Both the position numbers and the translations under genes were made by a program. A model generated the notes under the pieces. The model was not told the DNA's origin and ran no database searches. It was given only the letters and a program-made list of their open reading frames with translations. From Pseudomonas fluorescens NCIMB 11764 (GTDB lineage: Bacteria > Pseudomonadota > Gammaproteobacteria > Pseudomonadales > Pseudomonadaceae), in contig NZ_CP010945.1 in the NCBI RefSeq assembly GCF_000293885.2, positions 1,116,001-1,180,000 of the forward strand: a stretch of DNA of 64,000 bases, read 5' to 3'. This document shows, piece by piece, positions 46,952 through 56,781 of this stretch (position 1 is the first letter of the stretch; each line of letters starts with the position of its first letter).

Positions 46952-47929
46952 TCAAGGCAGCAGAACAGTCGAACCGGTAGTCCGGCGCGCCGACAACTCG
47001 GTCTGCGCCTTCGCCGCATCAGCCAGTGAGTACTTCTGGCTGATCTCCACCTTCAACTTCCCGCTGATGATCATTTCGAACAGCTCATCCGCCATCCGCT
47101 GCAGGTTTTCGGCGTTGTTGGCGTAGGTCGCCAGTGTCGGCCGGGTCACGTACAACGACCCTTTCGCCGCCAAAATCCCCAGGTTCACCCCATCCACCGC
47201 GCCCGATGCGTTGCCAAAACTCACGACCAGACCCCGAGGCGCCACGCTGTCCAGCGAGGTGAGCCAAGTGTCCTTGCCGACGCCGTCGTACACCACCGGG
47301 ACTTTTTTGCCATCGGTCAATTCCAGTACGCGCTGTGCGACGTTTTCATGGCTGTAATCGATGGTCGCCCACGCACCGTTGGCCTTCGCCAGTGCGGCTT
47401 TTTCCGGCGAGCTGACCGTGCCGATCAACTTCACGCCCAGGGCCTTGGCCCATTGGCAGGCCAGGGAGCCGACACCACCGGCAGCGGCGTGAAACAAAAT
47501 GGTTTCGCCGCCCTTGAGTTCATAGGTCTGACGCAGCAAGTACTGCACGGTCAGGCCTTTGAGCATGACCCCTGCCGCTTGTTCAAAGCTGATCGCGTCT
47601 GGCAGGTGCACCAGATTGGCCTCCGGCAACACGTGAACTTCGCTGTAGGCGCCCAACGGACCGCTGCCATAAGCCACGCGGTCACCGACCTTGAAGCGGG
47701 TGACTTCACTGCCCACCGCCTCGACCACGCCCGCACCTTCCGAACCCACGCCCGACGGCAAGGCGGGTGGCGCATAGAGGCCACTACGGAAGTAAGTGTC
47801 GATGAAGTTCAGGCCGATGGCCTTGTTGGTAACGCGAACTTGCTGCGGGCCGGGTTCGGCGGGCTGGTAATCCACATACTCGAGTACTTCGGGGCCGCCA
47901 TGGGTGCGGAACTGGATACGCTTTGCCAT
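46952..47929 (-). CDS. qor: NADPH:quinone oxidoreductase (zinc-free MDR family)
   Basis: A 325-residue medium-chain reductase. It has the quinone-reductase signature around GLNFIDTYFRSGLY, a GroES-like N-terminal domain and a Rossmann domain with the NADPH motif HAAAGGVGSLACQWAKALG (about 147-165); the zinc cysteines of alcohol dehydrogenases are absent. It likely reduces quinones one electron at a time in the cytoplasm. It is divergent from hemF with a 178-bp shared upstream region. Confidence 0.93.
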   Translation of the reverse strand: MAKRIQFRTHGGPEVLEYVDYQPAEPGPQQVRVTNKAIGLNFIDTYFRSGLYAPPALPSGVGSEGAGVVEAVGSEVTRFKVGDRVAYGSGPLGAYSEVHVLPEANLVHLPDAISFEQAAGVMLKGLTVQYLLRQTYELKGGETILFHAAAGGVGSLACQWAKALGVKLIGTVSSPEKAALAKANGAWATIDYSHENVAQRVLELTDGKKVPVVYDGVGKDTWLTSLDSVAPRGLVVSFGNASGAVDGVNLGILAAKGSLYVTRPTLATYANNAENLQRMADELFEMIISGKLKVEISQKYSLADAAKAQTELSARRTTGSTVLLP

Positions 47930-48083
47930 CAGAACTCTCCATAGGTCTTAGCTTTTGGATTAGTAGCGCCAAGCCCTCTATCGGACTCCTAAGCTTGATC
48001 CCCGTCAACTGCGGCAGGCCCATCTGCGATGTTATGCTACGCGCCCATTTGCGTCGGCCCTGCTCCGAGGGAGCGCCGCGTAG

Positions 48084-49022
<939 letters not shown>

Positions 49023-49035
49023 ACGAGGAATCCTG

Positions 49036-49857
49036 ATGGACCGTTACGTCGTATTCGGTAACCCGATTAGCCACAGCAAGTCGCCAATGATTCATCGTCT
49101 GTTCGCCGAGCAGACCGCTCAGCAACTGGACTACAGCACTTCGCTGGCACCGCTTGATGATTTTTCCGACTTTGCCCGGGAGTTTTTCCTTGAAGGTCGC
49201 GGGGCGAACGTGACGGTGCCGTTCAAGGAAGAAGCGTTTCGCCTGGCGCACAGTTTGACGGCGCGAGCGCAGCGCGCCGGTGCGGTGAACACCCTGAGCA
49301 AACTCGCCGATGGCACGCTGCTGGGCGACAATACCGATGGCGCCGGTCTGGTAAGGGATCTGACGGTCAACGCCGGATTCAGTCTCAAGGGCAAACGCAT
49401 CCTGCTGCTCGGTGCCGGTGGCGCAGTGCGCGGCGCGCTTGAGCCCCTGCTGGCCGAGCAGCCGGCCTCGGTGATCATTGCTAACCGCACGGTGGATAAA
49501 GCCGAGTTGCTGGCGGAGCTGTTCGCTGATCTGGGGCCGGTGTCAGCCAGCGGTTTCGATTGGCTGCAAGAGCCGGTGGACCTGATCATCAACGCGACGT
49601 CCGCCAGCCTGACAGGCGATGTACCGCCGATTGCCAGCAGTTTGATCGAGCCGGGCAAGACCGTTTGCTACGACATGATGTACGGCAAGGAGCCGACCTC
49701 GTTCTGCCGCTGGGCTACGGAACAGGGCGCGGCAGTGTCGATGGATGGCCTGGGGATGCTCGCTGAACAAGCAGCAGAAGCTTTCTTCCTGTGGCGTGGC
49801 GTGCGCCCGGACACGGCGCCGGTGCTGGCCGAACTGCGCCGCCAACTGACACTTTAG
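49036..49857 (+). CDS. aroE: Shikimate dehydrogenase
   Basis: A 273-residue NADP-dependent enzyme of aromatic amino-acid synthesis. The shikimate site has [13 protein letters not shown] (about 8-20), catalytic Lys in [11 protein letters not shown] and Asp in NTDGAG; the NADP site is [10 protein letters not shown] near 128-137. It lies 13 bp after hemF, so the two are probably co-transcribed. A REPIN follows directly. Confidence 0.98.
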   Translation: MDRYVVFGNPISHSKSPMIHRLFAEQTAQQLDYSTSLAPLDDFSDFAREFFLEGRGANVTVPFKEEAFRLAHSLTARAQRAGAVNTLSKLADGTLLGDNTDGAGLVRDLTVNAGFSLKGKRILLLGAGGAVRGALEPLLAEQPASVIIANRTVDKAELLAELFADLGPVSASGFDWLQEPVDLIINATSASLTGDVPPIASSLIEPGKTVCYDMMYGKEPTSFCRWATEQGAAVSMDGLGMLAEQAAEAFFLWRGVRPDTAPVLAELRRQLTL

Positions 49858-49863
49858 GCTTTT

Positions 49864-49957
49864 GTGGCGAGGGAGCTTGCTCCCGCTGGGGGGCGAAGCA
49901 GCCCTGATATCTGGAGGGCGCTTCGCACCCTAGCGGGAGCAAGCTCCCTCGCCACGG
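49864..49957. repeat. REPIN (inverted REP pair)
   Basis: Two inverted REP units (GTGGCGAGGGAGCTTGCTCC and its reverse complement) flank a GC-rich loop with GGGCGAAGCAGCCCT. It lies between the convergent genes aroE and the SulP permease; nearly the same unit recurs at 51605-51697 and 62859-62980. Confidence 0.92.
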
Positions 49958-49984
49958 GTATTTGGTTGTCCAAAAAGCGGTGTT

Positions 49985-51553
49985 TCAGTCTTCAAACCGG
50001 ATCGGGCATTTCTCCGCGCCTTCGAGCTTCCTCAACTCCTCCACCACCGGCGGCCGCGCACCGCGCAAGGTCAGGCTGCGGTCCTGCTTACGCAGCCGTC
50101 GCGCTTCCTGGTGCAGCATTTCCACACCCGAATAGTCGATGAAGTTGATGTGCTGCGCCTCGATCACCACGCGCGCGCCGTGCATCCGTTGCAGGCGCAC
50201 TTGCAGGTAATGGCTGGCGCCGAAGAAGATCGACCCGCCGACCCGCAGAATGTCTTCATCGCCGTCGCGCCAGTGCTGCACCCGAGGTTGTGAGGTGCGC
50301 TTGAGGTAGAAAAACAGGGACGCGAGCACTCCGGCATAAATCGCCGTCTGCAACTCCAGCAACAGCGTGGCGATACAGGTCAGCGCCATCACCACGAACT
50401 CGGCGCGGCTGACCCGCAGCAACGCGCGAATGCCGCGATGGTCGATCAATCCCCAGGCGATCAACAGAATGCTGCCGGCCATGGCCGGGATCGGAATATG
50501 CGCAATCAGATGGGCGCCGAAGATCGCGAACAGCGCCACCCACATCGCCGAAAAAACCCCGGCCAGCGGCGAGCAGGCACCCGCTTCGTAACTCAGTCCC
50601 GAGCGTGTGAAGGACCCGGCTGACAGCGAGCCGGAAAAAAACGCACCGACAATGTTCGACAAGCCTTGGGCGCGAACTTCCTGATTCGCATCGAGCAACT
50701 GCTGCGACCGCGCCGACAAGGAGCGGGCAATCGACAGACTCGTCACCAGCCCGAGCATCCCGACCGCCACGGCGCTGGGCAACAGACGCAGGATCAGATC
50801 CAGGTCCAGCGGCAACGGGCTGAAGGGCGGCAGGCGCCCGACAAACGCGCTGACCAACTGCACGTGACCAAACATCGTTGGCCAGAGCCATACCAGCAAT
50901 CCGCTCAGGACCAGGGTGATCAATAGCGTTGGCCAGCGCGGCAACAGCAGTTTCAGCGTCACCCCCACGACGACAGTTGCCAGGCCCAGCACCAGCGAAG
51001 GTTGGTCTACCTCGCCGAGATGCCTGAACAGCATCATAAAACTGTCCAGTGCCGTGGCTTGGTTGGGCACGTCCAGCCCCAGCAGATTGGGTATTTGACC
51101 GATGGCAATCACTACCGCGGCGCCAAGCGTGAAACCGAGCACGACCGAGTGCGAGACAAAATTTACCAGCGCGCCGAATCGCAGCAAACCCAGCAGCCAC
51201 TGGAAAATACCGGCGAGGAGCGTCAGAAGCAGGATCAGCGTGATGTAGTCCTTGGACGCGGGAACGGCCAGAGGACTGACGCTGGCGTACAGGACAATCG
51301 AAATGGCCGCCGTAGGGCCGCAGATCAGATGCCACGACGATCCCCAAAGACAGGCAATCAGCACCGGGATGATCGCCGCGTACAAGCCGTATTCCGGTGG
51401 GAGACCGGCAATCAGCGCGTAGGCAATGGATTGCGGCAACGCGAGAATGGCGCCGCTGAGGCCGACAATCAGGTCACGGCCGACGCTGGCGCGGGTTTGC
51501 CGGGGCAACCACGTGAGGAAGGGAAAGAGTGAATGGCGGCTGGGAAGGGCCAT
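49985..51553 (-). CDS. SulP-family anion permease with STAS domain
   Basis: A 522-residue SulP transporter. It has about 10-12 membrane helices (about 30-410), with the family signature region near SIAYALIAGLPPEYGLYAAIIP, and a C-terminal cytoplasmic STAS domain (about 420-522) including NFIDYSGVEMLHQEA. SulP proteins move sulfate, bicarbonate or other anions. Its place next to choX-betC suggests a sulfate or choline-sulfate substrate (inference); a gene of this type lies by betC in P. aeruginosa as I recall. The start is ATG at 51553; the open frame upstream comes from translating a REPIN. Confidence 0.88.
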   Translation of the reverse strand: MALPSRHSLFPFLTWLPRQTRASVGRDLIVGLSGAILALPQSIAYALIAGLPPEYGLYAAIIPVLIACLWGSSWHLICGPTAAISIVLYASVSPLAVPASKDYITLILLLTLLAGIFQWLLGLLRFGALVNFVSHSVVLGFTLGAAVVIAIGQIPNLLGLDVPNQATALDSFMMLFRHLGEVDQPSLVLGLATVVVGVTLKLLLPRWPTLLITLVLSGLLVWLWPTMFGHVQLVSAFVGRLPPFSPLPLDLDLILRLLPSAVAVGMLGLVTSLSIARSLSARSQQLLDANQEVRAQGLSNIVGAFFSGSLSAGSFTRSGLSYEAGACSPLAGVFSAMWVALFAIFGAHLIAHIPIPAMAGSILLIAWGLIDHRGIRALLRVSRAEFVVMALTCIATLLLELQTAIYAGVLASLFFYLKRTSQPRVQHWRDGDEDILRVGGSIFFGASHYLQVRLQRMHGARVVIEAQHINFIDYSGVEMLHQEARRLRKQDRSLTLRGARPPVVEELRKLEGAEKCPIRFED

Positions 51554-51604
51554 GGGTCCTCTCGGTCGGGGGTTTTGCGCAGGGTAACAGGACGACGCGA
51601 TCAT

Positions 51605-51697
51605 TGTGGCGAGGGAGCTTGCTCCCGCTGGGCTGCAAAGCAGCCCTAAACATCTGCGGGCGCTTCGCACCCGAGCGGGAGCGAGCTCCCTCGCCAC
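51605..51697. repeat. REPIN (inverted REP pair)
   Basis: Inverted REP units with the same core as 49864-49957, the right unit slightly diverged (GAGCGGGAGCGAGCTCCC). It lies in the gap between choX and the SulP gene, both read leftward, and may affect read-through or mRNA stability. Confidence 0.92.
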
Positions 51698-51706
51698 AGA
51701 TCATGC

Positions 51707-52627
51707 TTACAACTTGGCTTTCACTGCCGGCAACGCATCCTTCCCGTCCACGGTCTTCACGCCATCCAGCCACTTGTCCAGCACCGCCGGATTAGCCTTG
51801 ATCCACGCTTTTGCTGCATCGGCATTGCTGACCTTCTTGTTCACCACGTCCGCCATGATGCTGTTTTCCATTTCCTGAGTGAAACTCAGGTTGGTGAGCA
51901 ATTTGCCAACATTCGGGCAGGCCTGTGCATAACCTTTGCGGGTCAGCGTGTGAACGCTGCCGGTATCGCCGAAGTATTTCTCGCCACCTTTCAGGTAATG
52001 CATTTTCAACTGCACGTTCATCGGGTGCGGCGTCCAGCCGAGGAAGGTCACGAACTTCTGCTTCTTCACGGCACGAGACACTTCGGCCAGCATTGCCTGT
52101 TCGCTGGACTCGACGAGTTTCCACTGACCCATGTCGAAGTCGTTCTTCTTGATGATTTCTTGCAGTGAAATGTTCGCCGGGGCTCCGGAACCGATGCCGT
52201 AGATCTTCTTGTCGAATTTGTCGGCGAACTTGTTCAGGTCGGCAAAGTTATGCACACCCGCGTCCCACACATAATCCGGAACAGCCAGGGTGAACTCGGT
52301 GCCATCGAGGTTCTTCGCCAGTTGCGTGACGTCGCCGGTGGCCACGAACTTGTCGTAGAAACCCTGCTGCGCAGGCATCCAGTTACCCAGGAACACGTCA
52401 ACCTGACCATCCTTCAAGCCGCCAAAGGTAATCGGCACCGCGAGGGTGTCGACTTTGGGCTTGTAGCCCATGCCGTCCAGCAGAAACCCGGTGATGGCGT
52501 TGGTTGCGGCGATGTCGCTCCAGCCAGGGTCGGCCATTTTCACCGTCTCGCAGCTCTGATCGGCATACGCCGATGCACTGCCCAGGGCCAGCAGCCCGAC
52601 CGTCAGTACTGTGGATAACTTTTGCAT
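51707..52627 (-). CDS. choX: Choline/betaine ABC transporter substrate-binding protein (orphan ChoX)
   Basis: A 306-residue periplasmic binding protein of the OpuAC family with a signal peptide (about 1-22, ending SASAYA). Aromatic and acidic residues for quaternary-amine binding are suggested by DPGWSD and FLGNWMPAQQ. It lies 16 bp after betC, so it likely delivers choline or choline-O-sulfate. No ABC permease or ATPase gene is nearby, so it must use a transporter encoded elsewhere. A perfect DnaA 9-mer overlaps its signal-peptide codons (52610-52618). Confidence 0.92.
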   Translation of the reverse strand: MQKLSTVLTVGLLALGSASAYADQSCETVKMADPGWSDIAATNAITGFLLDGMGYKPKVDTLAVPITFGGLKDGQVDVFLGNWMPAQQGFYDKFVATGDVTQLAKNLDGTEFTLAVPDYVWDAGVHNFADLNKFADKFDKKIYGIGSGAPANISLQEIIKKNDFDMGQWKLVESSEQAMLAEVSRAVKKQKFVTFLGWTPHPMNVQLKMHYLKGGEKYFGDTGSVHTLTRKGYAQACPNVGKLLTNLSFTQEMENSIMADVVNKKVSNADAAKAWIKANPAVLDKWLDGVKTVDGKDALPAVKAKL

Positions 52628-52643
52628 GGACTTCCCCTTAACA

Positions 52644-54158
52644 TTATTGGTTTTGGCAGGGTTGTGGATAACGTGCTTTGCGCTCCAGGTCGTCGAGGTC
52701 GATGTGGTTGCGCATGTATTGCTGACTGGCGTCCACCAGCGGCTGGTGGTCCCAGCTCTTCAGCTTGCCGATGGTCAGCGCGTCGGCGACAAATCGCCGG
52801 CGACGCTGGCTTGCGAGCACCTGCTGGTGTATCGCCGGGATGTTCCATTTGGCCCGCGCTTCGCTAAGAAACTCTTCGAACAGTGGCCGATGTTGCGGCG
52901 ATTGGCTGAGTTCTTCCTGCTCACGCGGGTCGTTGTGTACGTCGAAGAGTAGGCATGGGTCGTCTTCGCTGTAGATGAATTTGTAGGCGCCGCGACGAAT
53001 CATCATCAAGGGGCTGATGGTGCCCTCGGCCATGTATTCGCCGAAGACTTCGTCGTGACCGCCCTGCCCTTGCAGGTGCGAAACCAGCGAGCGGCCATCC
53101 AGTGGCAGGCCCGGCTCCAGCGAGCCGCCGGCCAGCTCTACAAACGTCGGCAACAGGTCGGCGGTGGAAACCGCTGCGCTGACCCGCCCTGCGCCGAACT
53201 GTCCCGGCGCACTTATCAACAGGGGAACGCGCGCGGCCATTTCGAACCAGTGCATTTTGTACCAGAGCCCGCGCTCGCCGAGCATATCGCCGTGGTCGCC
53301 GGAGAAGACGATGATCGTGTCGTTGATCAGCCCCGTTTCTTCGAGTGTTTGCAGGAGTTTGCCGACATTGCTGTCGATATAGCTGCATGCACCAAAGTAC
53401 GCACGGCGCGCATCCCGGATTTTATCCACAGGCAGCGGTTTGTCCCACAGGTCGTAAACCTTGAGCAAACGCTGGGAGTGCGGATCGAGCTCGGTTTGCG
53501 ACGGCGTCTGGGGCAACGGGATGTCCGCATCGTCATACATATCCCAGAACGCCTTGGGAATCGTGTACGGATCGTGTGGGTGAGTCATCGACACGGTCAG
53601 GCAGAACGGCTGATCGCCATCTTCGCGGATGTGATCGAACAGGTATTGCTGGGCCTTGAACACCACCTCTTCGTCGAAATCCAGCTGATTGGTACGCACG
53701 CACGGCCCGGCTTGCAGCACCGACGACATGTTGTGATACCAGGTCGGACGCACGTCCGGTTCATCCCAGTTCACCGCCCAACCGTAGTCGGCCGGGTAAA
53801 TGTCGCTGGTCAGGCGTTCTTCGTAACCGTGGAGCTGGTCCGGGCCGCAGAAGTGCATTTTGCCGGACAGCGCGGTTCGGTAACCGAGGCGCCGCAGGTA
53901 GTGGGCGTAGGTCGGTACATCGGCAGGGAAATCCGCCGCGTTGTCATAAGCGCCGATCTTGCTCGGCAACTGACCGCTGACCAGGGTAAAACGCGACGGC
54001 GCGCAAAGTGGGCTGTTGCAATAGGCGGCGTCGAACACCACGCCTTCGGCGGCGAGGCGGCTGAGATTGGGGAGTTTGATCGGCGAAGGACCGTAGAACG
54101 GCAACATTGGCGCGGCCATCTGATCGGCCATGATGAAAAGAATATTCTTGCGCTTCAT
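52644..54158 (-). CDS. betC: Choline-sulfatase
   Basis: A 504-residue sulfatase that splits choline-O-sulfate to choline and sulfate, feeding betaine synthesis and sulfur supply. The formylglycine site is C52 in CAPSRFTL (C-x-P-S-R). Metal ligands come from MADQ near the N-terminus and SGDHGDM. The C-terminal tail typical of BetC (LDDLERKARYP) is present. The start is the ATG at 54158 (MKRKNILFIMADQ); an ATG six codons upstream is possible. It is divergent from a LysR regulator and followed by choX. Confidence 0.95.
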   Translation of the reverse strand: MKRKNILFIMADQMAAPMLPFYGPSPIKLPNLSRLAAEGVVFDAAYCNSPLCAPSRFTLVSGQLPSKIGAYDNAADFPADVPTYAHYLRRLGYRTALSGKMHFCGPDQLHGYEERLTSDIYPADYGWAVNWDEPDVRPTWYHNMSSVLQAGPCVRTNQLDFDEEVVFKAQQYLFDHIREDGDQPFCLTVSMTHPHDPYTIPKAFWDMYDDADIPLPQTPSQTELDPHSQRLLKVYDLWDKPLPVDKIRDARRAYFGACSYIDSNVGKLLQTLEETGLINDTIIVFSGDHGDMLGERGLWYKMHWFEMAARVPLLISAPGQFGAGRVSAAVSTADLLPTFVELAGGSLEPGLPLDGRSLVSHLQGQGGHDEVFGEYMAEGTISPLMMIRRGAYKFIYSEDDPCLLFDVHNDPREQEELSQSPQHRPLFEEFLSEARAKWNIPAIHQQVLASQRRRRFVADALTIGKLKSWDHQPLVDASQQYMRNHIDLDDLERKARYPQPCQNQ

Positions 54159-54206
54159 GTGATCGCGGCATTCCATAGTGAATATTTATGCGAGAGTGCT
54201 GTGATC

Positions 54207-54225
54207 GAGCATGGAGTCCATGCTC
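54207..54225. promoter_or_regulatory. 19-bp perfect palindrome in the betC-regulator gap
   Basis: GAGCATGGA-G-TCCATGCTC: two 9-bp arms around one central base, 48 bp before the betC start and 47 bp before the regulator start. It is a likely operator for the divergent control region. Confidence 0.65.
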
Positions 54226-54259
54226 TTTGTGGTAAAGCCCATGTCAGGCAATGACTAGG

Positions 54260-54274
54260 ATAAGCACAGCTTAT
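54260..54274. promoter_or_regulatory. LysR-box palindrome overlapping the regulator start codon
   Basis: ATAAGC-ACA-GCTTAT contains the T-N11-A core of LysR boxes (54261-54273) and covers the first two bases of the regulator's ATG (54273-54275). Binding here would suit autorepression. Confidence 0.6.
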
Positions 54275-55223
54275 GTATGACGCTCTGGGTGATTTGTCCC
54301 TTGATCTGCTCCGTGCCTTTGAAGCCGCGGCGCGCCAGCGCAGCTTCACCGCGGCCGCGGTTGAACTGGGCACCACGCAACCGGCCATCAGTCAGCAGAT
54401 CAAACGACTGGAAGATCAGCTCGCCACCCGGCTGTTCGATCGCATTTATCGCGGCATTGAGCTGACCGAGGCTGGGACGATTCTTTTTGAACAAGTTCAA
54501 CTCGGTTTGCAGAATATCGACGCAGGGTTGAGCGCAATCAGTGCACAGCATCAGCATGAAGTATTGCAGGTGGCCACCGATTTCGCCTTCGCCGCCTATT
54601 GGTTGATGCCCCGTCTGCACCGCTTTCACGCCGCCAATCCGCAAGTGGACGTCAGCCTGGTCACCAGCGAGCGCAGTCTCAATATGCTGCGAACCGACAT
54701 TGATGTCGCGGTGCTGTTTGGCGACGGGCGTTTCAAGCAGGGCGAAAGCCACTGGCTGTTCAGCGAAGAAGTGTTTCCGGTGTGCAGTCCGCTGCTGTTG
54801 AAGGATCGTGCCCTGCCCTTGCCTGCACAGTCGCTGCTGGAATTTCCGCTGCTGCACCTGCGCGGTGAAAACAGCAGCAACTGGTTCGACTGGAGCGGCG
54901 TGTTTCGCGAGTTAGGGATCACGTCGGCGCCAGCGCCCGGACAACTGCGGTTCGACAATTACACCCTGCTGATTCAAGCGGCGATTGGCGGCCAGGGAGT
55001 GGCGATTGGCTGGCGGCACCTTGTGGATAACTTGCTCGCGCAAGGTTTGTTGTGTCGACCGATTGCTGACACGGTGATGTCCCGGCTGGGTTATTACGTG
55101 GTCCTGCCGCAGCGCAAACGGCGCGGGGCATTGATTCAACAGTTTGTGGACTGGTTAATGGCCGAGCAGGCCAGCAACGCGCAATCGCTCAATGGTCTGC
55201 CGTTGCCTTCGATTGCGGTGTGA
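54273..55223 (+). CDS. LysR-family regulator of choline-sulfate use
   Basis: A 316-residue LysR regulator: winged helix-turn-helix at about 10-68 (RSFTAAAVELGTTQPAISQQIKRLE) and an effector-binding domain at about 95-300. Divergent placement from betC matches the BetR-type regulator described for pseudomonads as I recall, so choline or choline-sulfate sensing is likely but inferred. Its own ATG lies in a LysR-type palindrome. The last codons share a TGCCTTCGATTGCG string with the REP element that follows. Confidence 0.9.
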   Translation: MYDALGDLSLDLLRAFEAAARQRSFTAAAVELGTTQPAISQQIKRLEDQLATRLFDRIYRGIELTEAGTILFEQVQLGLQNIDAGLSAISAQHQHEVLQVATDFAFAAYWLMPRLHRFHAANPQVDVSLVTSERSLNMLRTDIDVAVLFGDGRFKQGESHWLFSEEVFPVCSPLLLKDRALPLPAQSLLEFPLLHLRGENSSNWFDWSGVFRELGITSAPAPGQLRFDNYTLLIQAAIGGQGVAIGWRHLVDNLLAQGLLCRPIADTVMSRLGYYVVLPQRKRRGALIQQFVDWLMAEQASNAQSLNGLPLPSIAV

Positions 55224-55227
55224 AAGT

Positions 55228-55304
55228 TAAAAGATCGCAGCCTTCGGCAGCGCCTACCTGGGAACACATTCCAAGGTAGGAGCTGCCTTCGATTGCGATC
55301 TTTT
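55228..55304. repeat. REP pair (second family)
   Basis: An inverted pair with arms like AAAAGATCGCAGCCTTCGGCAG, a different REP family from the GAGGGAGC type. It fills the space between the LysR gene and the convergent SDR gene, and its right arm runs into the stop codon of the latter (55303-55305). Confidence 0.85.
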
Positions 55305-55968
55305 ACTGCTCTGAAGTCGCGATGAAATTAACGTGTTCGCCAACGTGCAGATTCAAGTGCAACTCATCGGCAATCCCCACCGCGACGCGGCTCAACCGCT
55401 GAAGGGGTTCGGCCAGCCCTGGTTCCAGGCTGCTGCTGACTTGACTGAAATGCTCGATTGTCAGCCCGGCAACGCCGCGTGGCGCATTGACCATCGTCCA
55501 GTGCAACGCACTGCCTTGCAGCGCCTCGCGGATTTCCTCGGCGGCGTGGCGTTGCAGTTGATCCTCGATCTGCGGATCGTCCAGCACCTCGAAGTCGCCC
55601 ACCAGAAACAGTCTGGCGATGCCGGCGGCCTCCATGCCATCGACAAGTGCATCGACCGCCAGTACTTGTTCAACCGGACCTAGCAGGATGGATTTTTCTA
55701 CGTGCTCGCTATTAAACGGTAACCCGGGTGCATCCAGTAGACAGATAACGGCCGAGCAGCCCGCTACGCTTTGCTTGACTCGCTCGGCATCAAACAGATC
55801 ACCGGTCTTGGTGCGCAGACCGGGGCGTGGTGCCAGCGCCGTCAGGTCGTCGAGAATCGCGATCACTTCATGTTGGCGCCGCAGCATTTCAGCCATCAGC
55901 GCACTGCCCAGGCTACTCATGGCACCATACAGCACCACTTTTACCACTGGGGTTTCGGCATTTTTCAT
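55303..55968 (-). CDS. NAD(P)-binding SDR-like protein
   Basis: A 221-residue atypical short-chain dehydrogenase/epimerase-like protein (NmrA/NAD(P)H-binding type). It starts MKNAETPVVKVVLYGAMSSLG, with a Rossmann motif degenerated from GxxGxxG (GAMSSLGS); TGDLFDAERVKQSVAGCSAVICL is the second typical segment. Substrate unknown. The ATG at 55968 matches family length; the frame is open further upstream over the divergent region. The stop overlaps a REP arm. Confidence 0.75.
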   Translation of the reverse strand: MKNAETPVVKVVLYGAMSSLGSALMAEMLRRQHEVIAILDDLTALAPRPGLRTKTGDLFDAERVKQSVAGCSAVICLLDAPGLPFNSEHVEKSILLGPVEQVLAVDALVDGMEAAGIARLFLVGDFEVLDDPQIEDQLQRHAAEEIREALQGSALHWTMVNAPRGVAGLTIEHFSQVSSSLEPGLAEPLQRLSRVAVGIADELHLNLHVGEHVNFIATSEQ

Positions 55969-56052
55969 GGCTGGACTCCGCACTTTCCTATGTATATGGC
56001 GTGTGACCTGCAGGAATCGGTGAGGGTTCGACCGGGTTTCAGAGGGATTCAG

Positions 56053-56379
56053 ATGCAACAGATCAAGGGCTATCACGCCCATGTGTATTTCGATGCCGCC
56101 CACATGGATCAGGCGCGCACGTTGTGTGAGCAAGCGGCGCACCTGTTCCCGCTGAAAATGGGCCGCGTGCACGAACGTCCGGTGGGTCCGCACCCGGACT
56201 GGAGCTGCCAGTTGGCGTTCGGGCCGGAGCTCATCGGCGACGTGTTGCCGTGGTTGGCCCTCAACCGCAAGGGACTGGTGGTGTTCCTGCACCCGGACAC
56301 CGGCGACGATCTGCTTGACCACACGGAACATGCAATCTGGATGGGCGCGATCCGGACACTGGACCTGTCTGTTTTTTGA
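56053..56379 (+). CDS. DOPA 4,5-dioxygenase-like protein
   Basis: A 108-residue protein of the DOPA 4,5-dioxygenase family. The conserved metal-type histidines are in GYHAHVYFD (about 6-14), HPDWS (about 48-52) and LHPDTGDD (about 81-88). Bacterial members are mostly of unknown substrate. The ATG at 56053 has GAGGGA upstream. It is divergent from the SDR gene (84 bp), and its TGA abuts the stop of the convergent GFA gene with no base between. Confidence 0.82.
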   Translation: MQQIKGYHAHVYFDAAHMDQARTLCEQAAHLFPLKMGRVHERPVGPHPDWSCQLAFGPELIGDVLPWLALNRKGLVVFLHPDTGDDLLDHTEHAIWMGAIRTLDLSVF

Positions 56380-56781
56380 TCACAGGGTTTCTTCGGCTTC
56401 ACCCGGCAAGTGCTCGTCCAGATGCAGCCATGGCAGACGGCTGTCGGTCCAGATGTGCCGCTCCGCCGGGGCCTGCTCAGGATGATCGAGGGTGGCGATG
56501 GTCAGGTCGATGCTCTCGGGACTGAGCTGCGTGACCAACGCAATCTGAGCCCCACAGGTCGGGCAGAAATAGCGTATGCAGCTGGAAGACGAGGCGTACT
56601 GCGCCGGTGTGCCTTTCACCCACTCGAAGGCGGACGCGGGCACGGTGATCCAGGTGGTCACGATCCCGCCGCTGACCCGTCGGCAAATCGAGCAGTGACA
56701 GTGGGCGATGTCGCGCAAGGGGCCGCTGAATTGATAGCGCAGATGTCCGCAGTGGCAGCCGCCGGTGTGAATGTCGCTCAT
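56380..56781 (-). CDS. GFA-family (glutathione-dependent formaldehyde-activating enzyme-like) zinc protein
   Basis: A 133-residue CENP-V/GFA-fold protein. All zinc cysteines are present: GCHCG near 9-13, HCHCSIC near 29-35 and CPTC near 77-80. Family members are named for glutathione-dependent formaldehyde use, but many have no proven activity. The start is ATG at 56781 (MSDIHTGGCHCG), with GGAGGAAAGG close upstream. Convergent with the dioxygenase-like gene. Confidence 0.88.
   Translation of the reverse strand: MSDIHTGGCHCGHLRYQFSGPLRDIAHCHCSICRRVSGGIVTTWITVPASAFEWVKGTPAQYASSSSCIRYFCPTCGAQIALVTQLSPESIDLTIATLDHPEQAPAERHIWTDSRLPWLHLDEHLPGEAEETL

Noticed and set aside
51554..51697. N-terminal extension of the SulP protein (48 residues)
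   Set aside because: The extension is a translated REPIN; the ATG at 51553 gives the normal family start.
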